Source: Brachyhypopomus gauderio
Taxonomy: Eukaryota > Chordata > Actinopteri > Gymnotiformes > Hypopomidae
Assembly (NCBI RefSeq): GCF_052324685.1
Contig: NC_135214.1
Coordinates: 29,242,706 to 29,306,705, forward strand
Length of the DNA stretch: 64,000 nt
Reading direction: 5' to 3'
The first letter of the stretch is position 1. The number at the start of each line of letters is the position of its first letter. Below the pieces are notes generated by a model that did no database searches, was not told the origin of the DNA, and was given only the letters and a program-made list of their open reading frames with translations. Of this stretch, positions 14,577-23,567 are shown one piece after another. A program made the position numbers and the translations under genes.

Positions 14577-15065
14577 CTATTTAAATGGTGTTATCTCAGC
14601 GTCCCTTTCGGCCTGGATACACCAGCACATTCCACAAGCTTCGCATGCATCGCCCACATTACACTGCGCACCCATGGGACTCTGCTCGCCTTCCCCATAT
14701 GGTCATTTTAAGAGTGCCTGAACAGCTCAAGTAAGCACACAAACGTGCCCAAAGCCTGCGGCTGAGCAACTCCCAGAAATCCTGCCAGCCTCTGTCAAGT
14801 GACACACAGTCAGGTCGCGAACAAGGTGTCACAACTGCAGGGCGGACGGATGAAAAGGTTGGGTCTGACAGAAGTGCGGTGGTGAGATAATTGGCCTCAA
14901 AATTTCCCGCTCCCTGTGGACGCTAAGAGACAAACCAAAACTAATTTTTACATTCCTTTGGCCTGAGAAGTTTAAATCAACTTTCTAAGATTACATCAAA
15001 GTTTTATTATTTTATATTTTAGGCCTACATTATTTTATTGCATACTAATAACATACTAATAACTA

Positions 15066-15149
<84 letters not shown>

Positions 15150-17384
15150 ATTTTAATTTATTCTAATTACAATGGCAGGTCAAAGGTTTTGATTGGTTGA
15201 CTGGTTTTTAGCACAATCTTTACTATTAATGCTATTATGAGCAAAATTTCTAAATAAAAATATCTGTCTCTCCTTTCTAAGGGGGACAGGTGTGGTGTGC
15301 TGAACAACATAAGCTGGCCAAGCACTTCACTCTCTCATGCATTTTAAGAGTCATCCAATCAGCATATCCAATCTTCATCTCTGATTAATAATCATATAGT
15401 ATTCAAGAAGGACCTGAAGCCAATCTCACCCACCAAAACACCTTGATTATAATGAATCCAATACAAAGGGACAGATTGTTAAGCGCTTATGCGGCTTCAA
15501 ATTGGTACCGCCAACGTATGAAAGACAAATATTAATAAGCTAGAGCCATAATCTGTTTCCTGTGCTTCACTGCCGTATTCCCAGTCAAGTGCTAAACTGT
15601 TCAGACCCCCCCCCCCCCCCCCCCCCACCACCATCAGATCAACTTTCCATTCTGATAGATGAGGATGTGCCACTGTCAAATGACATTCCAATATGGACAC
15701 GCAAGCTTGCAGTTGAAGGGCTCATGTAGGTGGGGGCAATTCCTACAGGGCGGGGCTAAGGGCGGGGCTACAGGGCGGGGCTAAGGGCAGGGCTACAGGG
15801 CGGGGCTAAGGGCAGGGCTACAGGGCGGGGCTAAGGGCAGGGCTACAGGGCGGGGCTAAGGGCAGGGCTACAGGGCGGGGCTAAGGGCGGGGCTACAGGG
15901 CGGGGCTAAGGGCAGGGCTACAGGGCGCCAGTTCACACTTTTGACCGGCGGTATAAATGAAAGCCAGGCTGGGATATGAGCACTCTGTCCCGGAGGTGCT
16001 CACGCCGCTCTGGCCACGCCTTCTGGGGTGAGCGAGGTTTCACATCACCACCTTGTTTTTGTGCGACAGGTGAGAGCGTAAAAGTGAGCCAGCAGTCAGA
16101 GCTCCAGGGGAGGCGGATTCTTCCTCACAGTCTACAGGCAGGAACAACCTCACTCCGCCCCTCCAGAGGCACTAGCAAGCTTGAGGAGACAGGTGACTCT
16201 ATGTAGGGCTTACCCTCATTTTTAAAGAAGCCACAGGGCAGGAAGGGGTTCATAATTCTTGTGGTAGGTGACGGTTGCCTGACAGCACGATTCAGGCTTT
16301 AATGGATGGGTTTATTTTTGCAGGATACCTCACCTGTTCTGCAGCATGCCACATTAGCACTCCAGCTGTGGGAAAGCTAAGGCTGTTTTAAGGAATGTTC
16401 TTCAACTGAGACAGGGCAAAAGAGACCAATAATGTCAGATGCAGAAACAAATGAATCGTACGGTAACAGGCTGTGATGTGGTATTTATGGGGCCTCATAA
16501 AAAGGCGTTGTGGGCGTTCTAGTAAAGGCTGTGTTAGCAAGCCTGAGATTTTAAAAAGTGTTAATGAGAACATCAGGACGCTGGTGAAGCATCTTGACGA
16601 AGATTCTTCCTCTCACGCGCTTGTGGGCAAATCCATCACATCTGACTCATAATATGCAGAATTCATTCCTGGAAACAGCACCAATACCTTTTTTTTTCCA
16701 CCAACATATCTCTGACCACTAACCATATTTCACAAAACTGTTTAGAAAACCCAAAGCTGAACCTGGCCCGCTTTTCTGTCATTTTATTCCAAGACTCGCG
16801 GCTCCTTCTGGTGGCCAGATCTCCCCCGACACGGCGCGTGAAACGTCCTTCGGAATGCGTGCGCAGATCCACCATGGAAGCCTTCTCCAAGAGGAGACCA
16901 TACCCATACCGGTGCATCTGGGAGTCCAAGCATTCCAACTTCGCCTTGCCACGGCAGGAAAAGAACAGCAACCACAACAACAAGGGAACATTAAGGGGCA
17001 CAGACCGGGCAGCCCGAGAGACGCTGGCAGACTGGAGCTGCAGAACGCTGCGCTGGAACTGCTGGCATGTCGTTACGTCAGCACAGCCACGGCCGAGACG
17101 CACCCTACGTGACCTGGCAGCAATACGCGGACCGGGATGACGGCTGCATTCCTCCCAGACATATTTCCTGTAACCTCACACGCCTGACCCACATATAGAT
17201 AACATGGATTCCGTTAAAAGCCGATATTTTGTAACGGACCAGGTTCTTCATGGGTGACTTTTTATGTTTTGTTTTGTTTTTTAAGGGTGGATTTATTTTT
17301 GGTATGAAACCAGAGCAAAGTAATGTGGGTACAAACGAACAGTAAGAAGCACCGGTGCGGTGCACACACACGTACGCATGCGCG

Positions 17385-17428
<44 letters not shown>

Positions 17429-20400
17429 AAGCCAGGCCAGCCTTTGCTTGACTTCTTAATCTTGAACTTCCTGCCCTCCCTTCCCGCTTATCTAAGTACA
17501 AAAAATGCCCCCTTCATGATGTCCCCAACCCAGCCTGAAAATGAAGGAGCATGAAATAAAAGCAGCAGCTGGCCTGGCCCCAAGGACTCGGGCCGACATA
17601 CTTCCCAAATTTTTAGATTAAATAGTTCCCTTCTCTGAAGTAGTTCCAGGAGCTAATGGCTTTTGTTACTGGGAATAATCCACACATCCTCTCCCACATC
17701 CTTGGGGAACTGCGTCTCAAAGCGCCCTTCTCCCACCCCCACCCCAATTTTGTTGACCGCTCGTTTTCCCCTGATTTGGTTGAACCTAGCTTTTAAGGTA
17801 AGACTTGTAGGACCGTACCATTTCCCGAGCAGGGGACGACTGCCTGTCTGCCGCCGTGATCCATGTGTGCGAAGAGAAGCAAGAAGGAGAATCCTTCACT
17901 CTCACAAACAGCCGTATTTCTGTCATCCCGCCTCAGCTAATGCAGTTGAGACCATGAGCGTAATAATACACTGAGTCTGCTAATAAAAGATAAACCCCCT
18001 CCAGACCCCGACGTCTAAAAAGTGAAGCACGGCGCTCTGAGCCGCGCTCCGGCCCAAAGCAAACAGACAAGGCGAGGCGCGCCTAATTCGGAAAAGAAAA
18101 ACAGTAGCAGAGTGACCACCATGTCGGTTATATACCTACCGCTAATTAGAACGTGACATTTTCTTCTGCTAAATAGCTGGAACCTGCCTGGGGCAGCGTG
18201 TAATGACCTCACATCCTATGGAACACTTATCCCTGGCCAGAGAGATGGTGGGAACCACAGAAACCCACCTACGGCCACCCAAGCGCATGTTTACTTGATC
18301 CACTGCAAGATGGCCCACCTCCTCGCTTTTTGCTTACATCTCCGGTGATGATTCATTCCAAATTATAAGGCATGCCACTCTATTAAATTAGAGTGTTTGT
18401 TTAGCATCGGAAATATGCAAAGTCCCGGGTACGCTCCAAACAAGAGACATAAAAAAATAAAATAAAATACATTTTAAATGTATCTTCTGTATACTAACCT
18501 CTGCAAAGCAAAGCCTTGGCAATCACCTACTAACTTGGCAGTAGTGTGGGGAAAGAAGTTTCGCTGGAGTTATAAAGCAAGCATTTAAAGTCATCTAGGA
18601 CACACCCACCACCTCACATGCACAGTGGCGGGCACACCAGGGTGTTTAATGCAGGCAGCCCGTACACAGTCGGTGCCCTCAAGGCTGATGCCCAGAGGGG
18701 CAAGGAGTAACGGAATGACACGGATGCCAAGTGGTGATTCGATTTCCAACGAGTCCTTCTGCTCAGAATCCTTGCTTGACCAGCTAAACAAGACAGCCCG
18801 GTGTGCACGTTAAGGGCCTGAGAGGAGGTCTGGTAAGCAGAGCTACGCAGAACTCCACTGACTGGCTGAGGCAGGCGTGAGTGCTAGCGTTCCTCTCCGG
18901 TTCGGAGGCAGGGGGCAGGAGTGGGTGTTGGGTGCCCACGTGGTTCTGGGCATATTTACGGTGGAAAAACACAATGACGAACAAGGAAAAGCATGCACAA
19001 AAAATGAAAAAGCAAAAAAATAGGGATTTATTGAAAACTTATCAAGTTTTTTGACAGCAGCGTGCGTGGCAGTCAGCAAGCATCACACACACCGTGAGTG
19101 ACAGAGTGTGGTAATCGGGTGAGGGAGGAGCCAGGGTGGACTGGCGGGACCTACCTGGCCATTCCTAGACTGGAGAACCCAGGAGGAACGAGGAGAACGT
19201 CCAGGCGTGAGAACGGGTGGACGCCGAGGACGGCGTGAGCGGCGGTCAGGCAGAGCGGCAGTAGAGGCAGGAGGGTGGTCTCCACCCTGTGCAGGTGACA
19301 GGACGGGGCAAACACGCGGTGGGGCAGGACCACCTGGGCCCTGGAGCCGGCACACGTGAACCGACACGGATAGTCCACGTGTGAGCAACAACGCTGGTCT
19401 CCCTCTCCGGCAGAGACGACCGACCCAGGATGGCGGCTCTGGGCCTCACGGCTCGGCTCTGTGCTCCTGCTTCCTGGAAAATCTACACTACTCCTACAAC
19501 AAAGACAGATGAACACCAGCTTTCCAAATGACTCAAGATATCCTGATTAAAAAAAGGGGAACAAGGCACTAGCAAACATCACATTCAGTCTAAGACATGT
19601 TTGAAAATAGAGCTGCTAAATCGACACAAATCGACAGAAACTTTTAAATCAAACTTTTAAACCCTTTTGGACTAGGTGTCCATACTCCAACTGCCTAAAT
19701 CCAAAGACCACGTGCAGATATCGAGGCGTGGCCCGGCCACATACGGGTCTAATGCGGTGAAAGAATCCTCATTTCTGGCTTTTTCAGGGACGCAAGCACT
19801 CGCTGCAGCTTCCTGCCACCTCCCCACCGCCACGGTAAACGTTGAGGCAGGCATCGGCATGGTAACATAATAATTCCACTGTAAGAAACCTGAGAGGGGG
19901 GCACAAAATAGGTGTCAAGCATCTTTAGCACAAGTGGTTTCGAGTGGCACCGCTAGCAACAGCTATGTATTCTGGAGCCATGTCAAGTCAGATGTTAAGT
20001 GCTTCTTAATGAACCTGTCTCCCCGGGCCAGGGAACGGCCTGGTTCTCGCCGCTCAGCAGAGCGACGTATTCACACGGTGCTTTCACGCTTGCCCACCAA
20101 GTTGACATGGCGACAGGTGGCTCCTGACATGGGAAGAGCGCCCTGTTGTTGATTGGTGAGCCCGCGGTGTAGACACAGCAGCTGCACGTGACAGAAAGGG
20201 GAAAGGTCACCCATGGAAACGCCCTGCCTACAGGAGCCGAGCACATCCGAACAGGGCTGATCAAGGATCTGAACGGGCCCTGATGTTTCTCCTAATCTTA
20301 ATCTCTCTATGCTGAAACTGATCTAAAAATCATGGCGATAGTGACATACGGATAACCAACTTCTCTGGTTGAAGTTATTCAGTGTGCACAACTTCTGAAT

Positions 20401-21492
20401 GATCACAATATGCAGAACCGATTTAAGGCTGCATATGCATAAATAAAAATACAACCCCACTGCTTTAAATATAATCTGGAAGTACAAAAAGACCATTGAA
20501 TCCACTTTGTAATCAGTGTGAGAATACAGTATGAGGGAATAAATACTAAGGGAACTCTAAATACTCGAGTTCCACACATGTACTGACTTGCTTTCTAGAA
20601 ACGCTGTTTTTTTTTTGTTTGTTGTTTTTTATGAATGCAGCTTCTGGACCAGCATGTGGGTGTTTGCACGGAAATATAATCTCGGATCTAGATTCCGTTT
20701 CTATGAGTCACAGTCCAAATGAACAGTCTGTCCTCACCTGCCATCCTGGTCGGTGGTCCATCTAACGGAGCCACCTGTGGGTTTGGTCTCATACCAGATC
20801 CTGAGGATGCTAGGGAAGGCGTGTGGGGAGCGGACCCCCTTCTTCCTGATCTGAAGGCTCCACTGGTCCATGTTGAAGAGCAGGGGCTCCACCTGACTGG
20901 CGGCACATGCGCGGCTACACTGGAGACACACGTCCTGTTGCTGTCTCCATCTGGATGAAGGAACAGAGATCAGTCTCTGCACCAGAGCACATGAAGAAGG
21001 CAGCCTGGAGGCCAAAGGCACGTCGTCTCCTTCCAGAACCTCCCATAGCTCAGGTACATGGGACACGTCCAGCTCCTCCACCTTGGACACCATCAGGTCA
21101 CAGCAGTCTAATATCAAGGTGAAGTCCTCGCTCTCGTCAGCCCACAGCATGTTGCCTCCATCACGCCGGCTTTTTTCATCCAGGATTGTTTCATGTGCTC
21201 CTCCGTGTGACACATCATCAGATGCATGTAGGGCAGCAGTAAAACACCTGGCTTCTGCACCACTTCCATCATCCCCATCTGCTGGGTGGGATGAGTTAAC
21301 AGAGGGCTGTTCTTCTAATGCACATGCTCCTCCACCAGGCTCAAGGAACAGTACGATGCTACCACCAATCACCTTCCTCGTGAAGGAAACAGTGAGGTCC
21401 AGTACGTAGTGCCTGACCAGCATATGGTTCGTATTGGCTCGCAATGGCAGGTCATCTTTATTAGGGTCCAGGTCAGGTGGGTTAGACTCCAT
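1368..21492 (-). CDS. aopep: Aminopeptidase O (M1 zinc metallopeptidase), 10 exons visible, 3' end outside window
   Basis: AOPEP is a one-zinc M1-family aminopeptidase that removes N-terminal residues from peptides. Exons, 5' to 3': 20738-21492, 20015-20181, 19686-19889 (donor uncertain), 19155-19473, 8701-8890, 7962-8065, 3752-3854, 3457-3564, 3067-3110, 1368-1428. All junctions are GT-AG and phases agree, giving 685 codons. The start is the ATG at 21492 (MESNPPDLDPNKDDLPL), which matches the human N-terminus. The exon at 8701-8890 holds the zinc site HEIAH (about residues 506-510) with the third ligand E 18 residues later (WISEGFATYLED). Conserved blocks include SPINNRALFPCQEPPVAMSTW and HPFSRLDVLLVP. 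The human protein is about 819 aa, so roughly 130 C-terminal residues should lie left of base 1; no further exon was recognised in 1-1367. The donor of exon 3 is the only poorly supported junction. Confidence 0.95.
3855..7961 (-). other. AOPEP intron 6 (4.1 kb)
   Basis: No exon was recognised. It contains a G17 run (5367-5383), an A-rich tract (5431-5460), a short inverted repeat (4743-4771) and, at 7266-7300, a tight group of E-box, X-box-like and YY1-like motifs. Confidence 0.8.
7962..8065 (-). CDS. aopep: AOPEP exon 6
   Basis: The acceptor is gtgtttcag at 8066 and the donor is CTCAG|gtccg at 7961. The exon encodes LGGTEEERRDLKALLRWRRL followed by RDEVVNSQEDLQVL(R). The block matches the AOPEP segment ...LRALLRWRRLQDE...EEMQVLR. 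It is 104 bp and starts in phase 0; the final AG is completed by the G that opens the exon at 3854. Confidence 0.93.
8701..8890 (-). CDS. aopep: AOPEP exon 5, zinc-binding catalytic exon
   Basis: This 190-bp exon runs from acceptor ttcccag at 8891 to donor CAG|gtgccg at 8700. It encodes PHIIFLSQSVL, then LCHEIAHSWFGLAIGARDWTEEWISEGFATYLED. That is the gluzincin signature HExxH-(18)-E: two histidines and a distal glutamate bind zinc, and the glutamate of HExxH is the general base. All four residues are intact, so the enzyme should be active. Confidence 0.97.
10624..10675. repeat. 28-bp tandem duplication
   Basis: ATTAAAGGTGTCATGAACCTT, written in part, recurs 28 bp later with one change, in AOPEP intron 4. 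Confidence 0.8.
11360..11400 (+). repeat. G-rich tract with G-quadruplex potential
   Basis: Runs of 6, 3, 7 and 8 G are separated by short loops, matching the G3+N1-7 pattern on the plus strand. A similar G9CG9 tract lies near 11010-11028. Confidence 0.7.
13497..13514. repeat. C18 homopolymer
   Basis: Eighteen C in a row in AOPEP intron 4. Homopolymer length is often unreliable in assemblies. Confidence 0.9.
14104..14580. repeat. GA-rich microsatellite with degenerate higher-order units
   Basis: Long GA runs (14128-14168, 14325-14366, 14513-14574) are interspersed with repeated GAATGAATGTTNGAGCCAGA-like words. The array shows roughly 60-bp degenerate units as well as simple GA expansion. 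Confidence 0.85.
15069..15147. repeat. TA/TG microsatellite
   Basis: A short TA run passes into about 35 TG units without interruption, in AOPEP intron 4. Confidence 0.95.
15606..15626. repeat. C21 homopolymer
   Basis: Twenty-one C in a row, 118 bp before the GC-box minisatellite. Confidence 0.9.
15744..15927. repeat. 25-bp GC-box minisatellite, about 7 copies
   Basis: The unit is ACAGGGCGGGGCTAAGGGC followed by AGGGCT or GGGGCT, repeated seven times with almost no variation beyond that A/G position. Each unit carries GGGCGGGGC, an Sp1/KLF GC box. It lies in AOPEP intron 4 and is followed 25 bp later by a TATA-like element. Confidence 0.95.
15951..15958 (+). promoter_or_regulatory. TATA-like box downstream of the GC-box array
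   Basis: GTATAAAT lies 24 bp after the last GC-box repeat in a GC-rich context (CCGGCGGTATAAATG). Together with the array it looks like a plus-strand, TATA-containing promoter antisense to AOPEP. There is no transcript evidence. A short frame of 76 codons starts at 15976. Confidence 0.3.
17379..17425. repeat. CG/CA microsatellite
   Basis: Alternating GC (CGCGCG) followed by CA units. Alternating purine-pyrimidine DNA of this kind can adopt Z-form. Confidence 0.9.
19155..20181 (-). CDS. aopep: AOPEP exons 2-4 (pre-catalytic part)
   Basis: Exon 2 (20015-20181) reads CVYTAGSPINNRALFPCQEPP, the AOPEP substrate-binding block. Exon 3 starts at 19889, after a ctctcag acceptor, and reads FLQWNYYVTMPMPASTFTVAV. 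Using this acceptor instead of the later ttacag restores both frame and the human spacing. Its 3' end is uncertain: I chose the GT at 19685 because it leaves the required single base, but the consensus is weak. Exon 4 (19155-19473) reads SHVDYPCRF and HPFSRLDVLLVPPGFSSLGMA and ends in a strong donor AG|gtaggt. The linker around the exon 3/4 junction is much longer than in human AOPEP, so an alternative junction is possible. Confidence 0.85.
20738..21492 (-). CDS. aopep: AOPEP exon 1 (start codon, N-terminal domain)
   Basis: This 755-bp coding exon encodes residues 1-251 plus two bases of codon 252. It begins at the ATG at 21492; a TTG directly before it is not needed. The opening block (DDLPLRANTNHMLVRHYVLD) is the conserved N-terminus of aminopeptidase O. 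The middle, about residues 45-130, is acidic and poorly conserved. The end (WSLQIRKKGVRSP...IRIWYETKPTGGSVRWTTDQ) is again closely AOPEP-like. The donor is GGCAG|gtgagg at 20737. The C of the next exon (starting 20181) completes codon AGC. Confidence 0.93.
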
Positions 21493-22189
21493 CAAGAATT
21501 TGTTTAGCAGGTGGGGGTGTGGGGTGTCAGGATTTTATATTATAGTGTAACCTCCTCATAATGGTGCCACATTATAATAACCTGAAATCCAGAAGTAATA
21601 GCACTTTATTAAATTCATACTTACTACAAGAAAAGGTTTGGTTGTCAAGATGCACATAAAATAATTCACAAGAAGTTAATTTGACAATGACTTAATTGAA
21701 ATAAAAATTATAGAATTTCTAACAGGACGCCAAATCAGGACAATTTATGACTACACTTCTGCAAAGGATAAATATTCTTTTAATATGCTTTAGTCACAAA
21801 TTTCAAAGCCATGTGATGTTCCAAACTTCTTGTAGGTCCTGTGATCCACTAATTGTAAGCTAAGAATAAGCGAATGTGCGCAGAACTAAAATCTGTATTC
21901 CCCAAATCTTCTTGTAGCTGCTTGATGAGTAGAATATCCGACACCTATAACGTGTCACGTGTCTACAAACACAGTGAGAGAATCAGTGTCTTCAAGGCAG
22001 TTTTAGCTTGTGCATTAGGTTAGCCAGCTAGCTAGTGTATATTGTATCTTCACAATAGTTTAGCTAGGTTAACAACTCTACTTGTTACCCTAGTTTTATA
22101 TGGTTTATCCTGCAGTGTTTTCCAAATTCTGTCGGTTGTAGTGGTCGGCAGTTTACAGCGCAATGGACACGCAAAAGGTATATAGCATT

Positions 22190-22310
22190 TACTGTCTTAA
22201 TACAAGCTCGCCTTCAACAAACCTGTCTTCCACACGCTGGACTACACTGCGCGCCGAACATGTCGCATGTTTAAATTCGTCACTTTACTGCGCCAGGAAG
22301 TAGAAACATC
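22190..22310 (-). promoter_or_regulatory. Candidate AOPEP promoter
   Basis: The space between the AOPEP ATG (21492) and the DOCK8 polyadenylation signal (22397) must contain the AOPEP start site. Within it this stretch is the most CpG-rich and, on the minus strand, has an ETS-type TTCCTG site (about 22292-22297). A donor-like GAAGACAG|gtttgt lies near 22222, so a non-coding first exon is possible. No TATA box is evident. Inference only. Confidence 0.4.
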
Positions 22311-22396
22311 TCATATGAATTTACTGCCCGAGTACTTTTTTTCATACTAAAGATTTTTTTGAACTAGTAAATGACAACTCGGGTTGACAAAAAGGT

Positions 22397-23567
22397 TTTA
22401 TTGTGTTCGTGAGGACTGCTGTTCAAACAAAATCCATCTTTTTGTGCTTAAGAAACACTGGACACCCACAAAACAAAAACCTAAACCAAACCATTTATTT
22501 TTCACAGTGTTAGAAGCAGCAACACGTGTAACAGATAGAATGGTGTTATGCTGTTTACAAGAAAGCCTGTGAGACTAATGTGTATGACAATGGGGAAGCA
22601 CTTTGATGATTTTGCATAGGAAGAAAGGGTCCTACAAGAAATAAACATTTACAGTTAATAAAATACATATATAAAAAAGCTAACGATGCAAAACATTATA
22701 CCATCCTCCTTCTCCATAACTGATCCAATGTGCTTAATCTTTTAAAGAAATGTTATTTCTTCCATCTCACTCACTCCAGCGAGCACAAGATGACTACAGT
22801 TTTCTATAAATAAAGTAAAATGTATATACATTTTTATATATTTCTACTAAAAAAATATTACAACTTTGTTAACCTTCAAAATAGACAGTACATGTTCCAA
22901 GATAATATTTTCATTTCTATAACTGCCTTTAGACTTTACAAAATTCGACAGCATTAAAAGATTGGACAGTGGCAAAACCGAGCACTGGAGCTTCTGTTAC
23001 AGTGGAAAATTCCATGTGCAATTCAGGGTGTAGCTCATGCAAAATTCCAATCCTACAGATTTCAACACTTTTATTTGGTAAAATTTTTGGTAGTTGCTAA
23101 ATGTCACATTACTCATGCTGGAATGCTGTCAGAATATTCTCTGATTAAAAACAGCCATCAACTAGCTTCCACATAATATTTTAGGAGTTTCAAATTTGTG
23201 GTATATTTCAACATGATTGTTTATTAGTTTAGTTAGTCATTTACTAACTATCAATCTAAGCCATGTTGAAATAGTTGAAATCATGCCAAAAAAAATCAAA
23301 AAATCAAATGCCCAGTAGGTCATTAAGTCAAGACAGATGAAGATTAAAAAAACAAACTGGTTGATAATGAAAGGATGTGTTGAAATGCTCTGTATTCAGT
23401 ATCTCTCCGATAGCCTGGATGTAACAGAAGTAACATTCTCAAGCATGTTTAACACTGTACGTGGACCCAGCCATCTGAACGTCAGCGGAGATACGCATTT
23501 CCTCAACATGACGGGATCCTTTCCTCCCGCCCCACCGACTTCCCCCGGAGACTGCGGTCTCGTGACA
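22397..23567 (-). other. dock8: DOCK8 3' UTR with AATAAA signal
   Basis: This AT-rich stretch follows the DOCK8 stop codon (23568-23570). On the minus strand the last AATAAA before the AOPEP upstream region is at 22397-22402; further AATAAA hexamers occur upstream near 22495 and 23070, so shorter transcripts are possible. It has no coding look. Confidence 0.6.

Larger units (their letters stand above)
8891..19154 (-). other. AOPEP intron 4 (10.3 kb)
   Basis: This intron separates the exon ending SLGMA(S) from the zinc-site exon. I see no coding exon in it. It carries GA-rich repeats (14104-14580), a TG microsatellite (15077-15147), C and G homopolymers, a 25-bp GC-box minisatellite (15744-15927), and several GC-rich blocks near 9090-9400, 10740-11260, 12240-12640, 13000-13370 and 16780-17130. 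Unique AT-rich, homeobox-site-rich stretches at 11410-11610, 15400-15560 and 18100-18430 look like regulatory DNA. Open frames of up to 171 codons occur in the GC-rich blocks but match nothing I recognise. Confidence 0.85.

Noticed and set aside
1..21492. miR-23b/27b/24 cluster expected in an AOPEP intron
   Set aside because: I looked for the mature sequences on the gene strand and found none. In mammals the cluster is near the 3' end of the gene, so it would be left of base 1.
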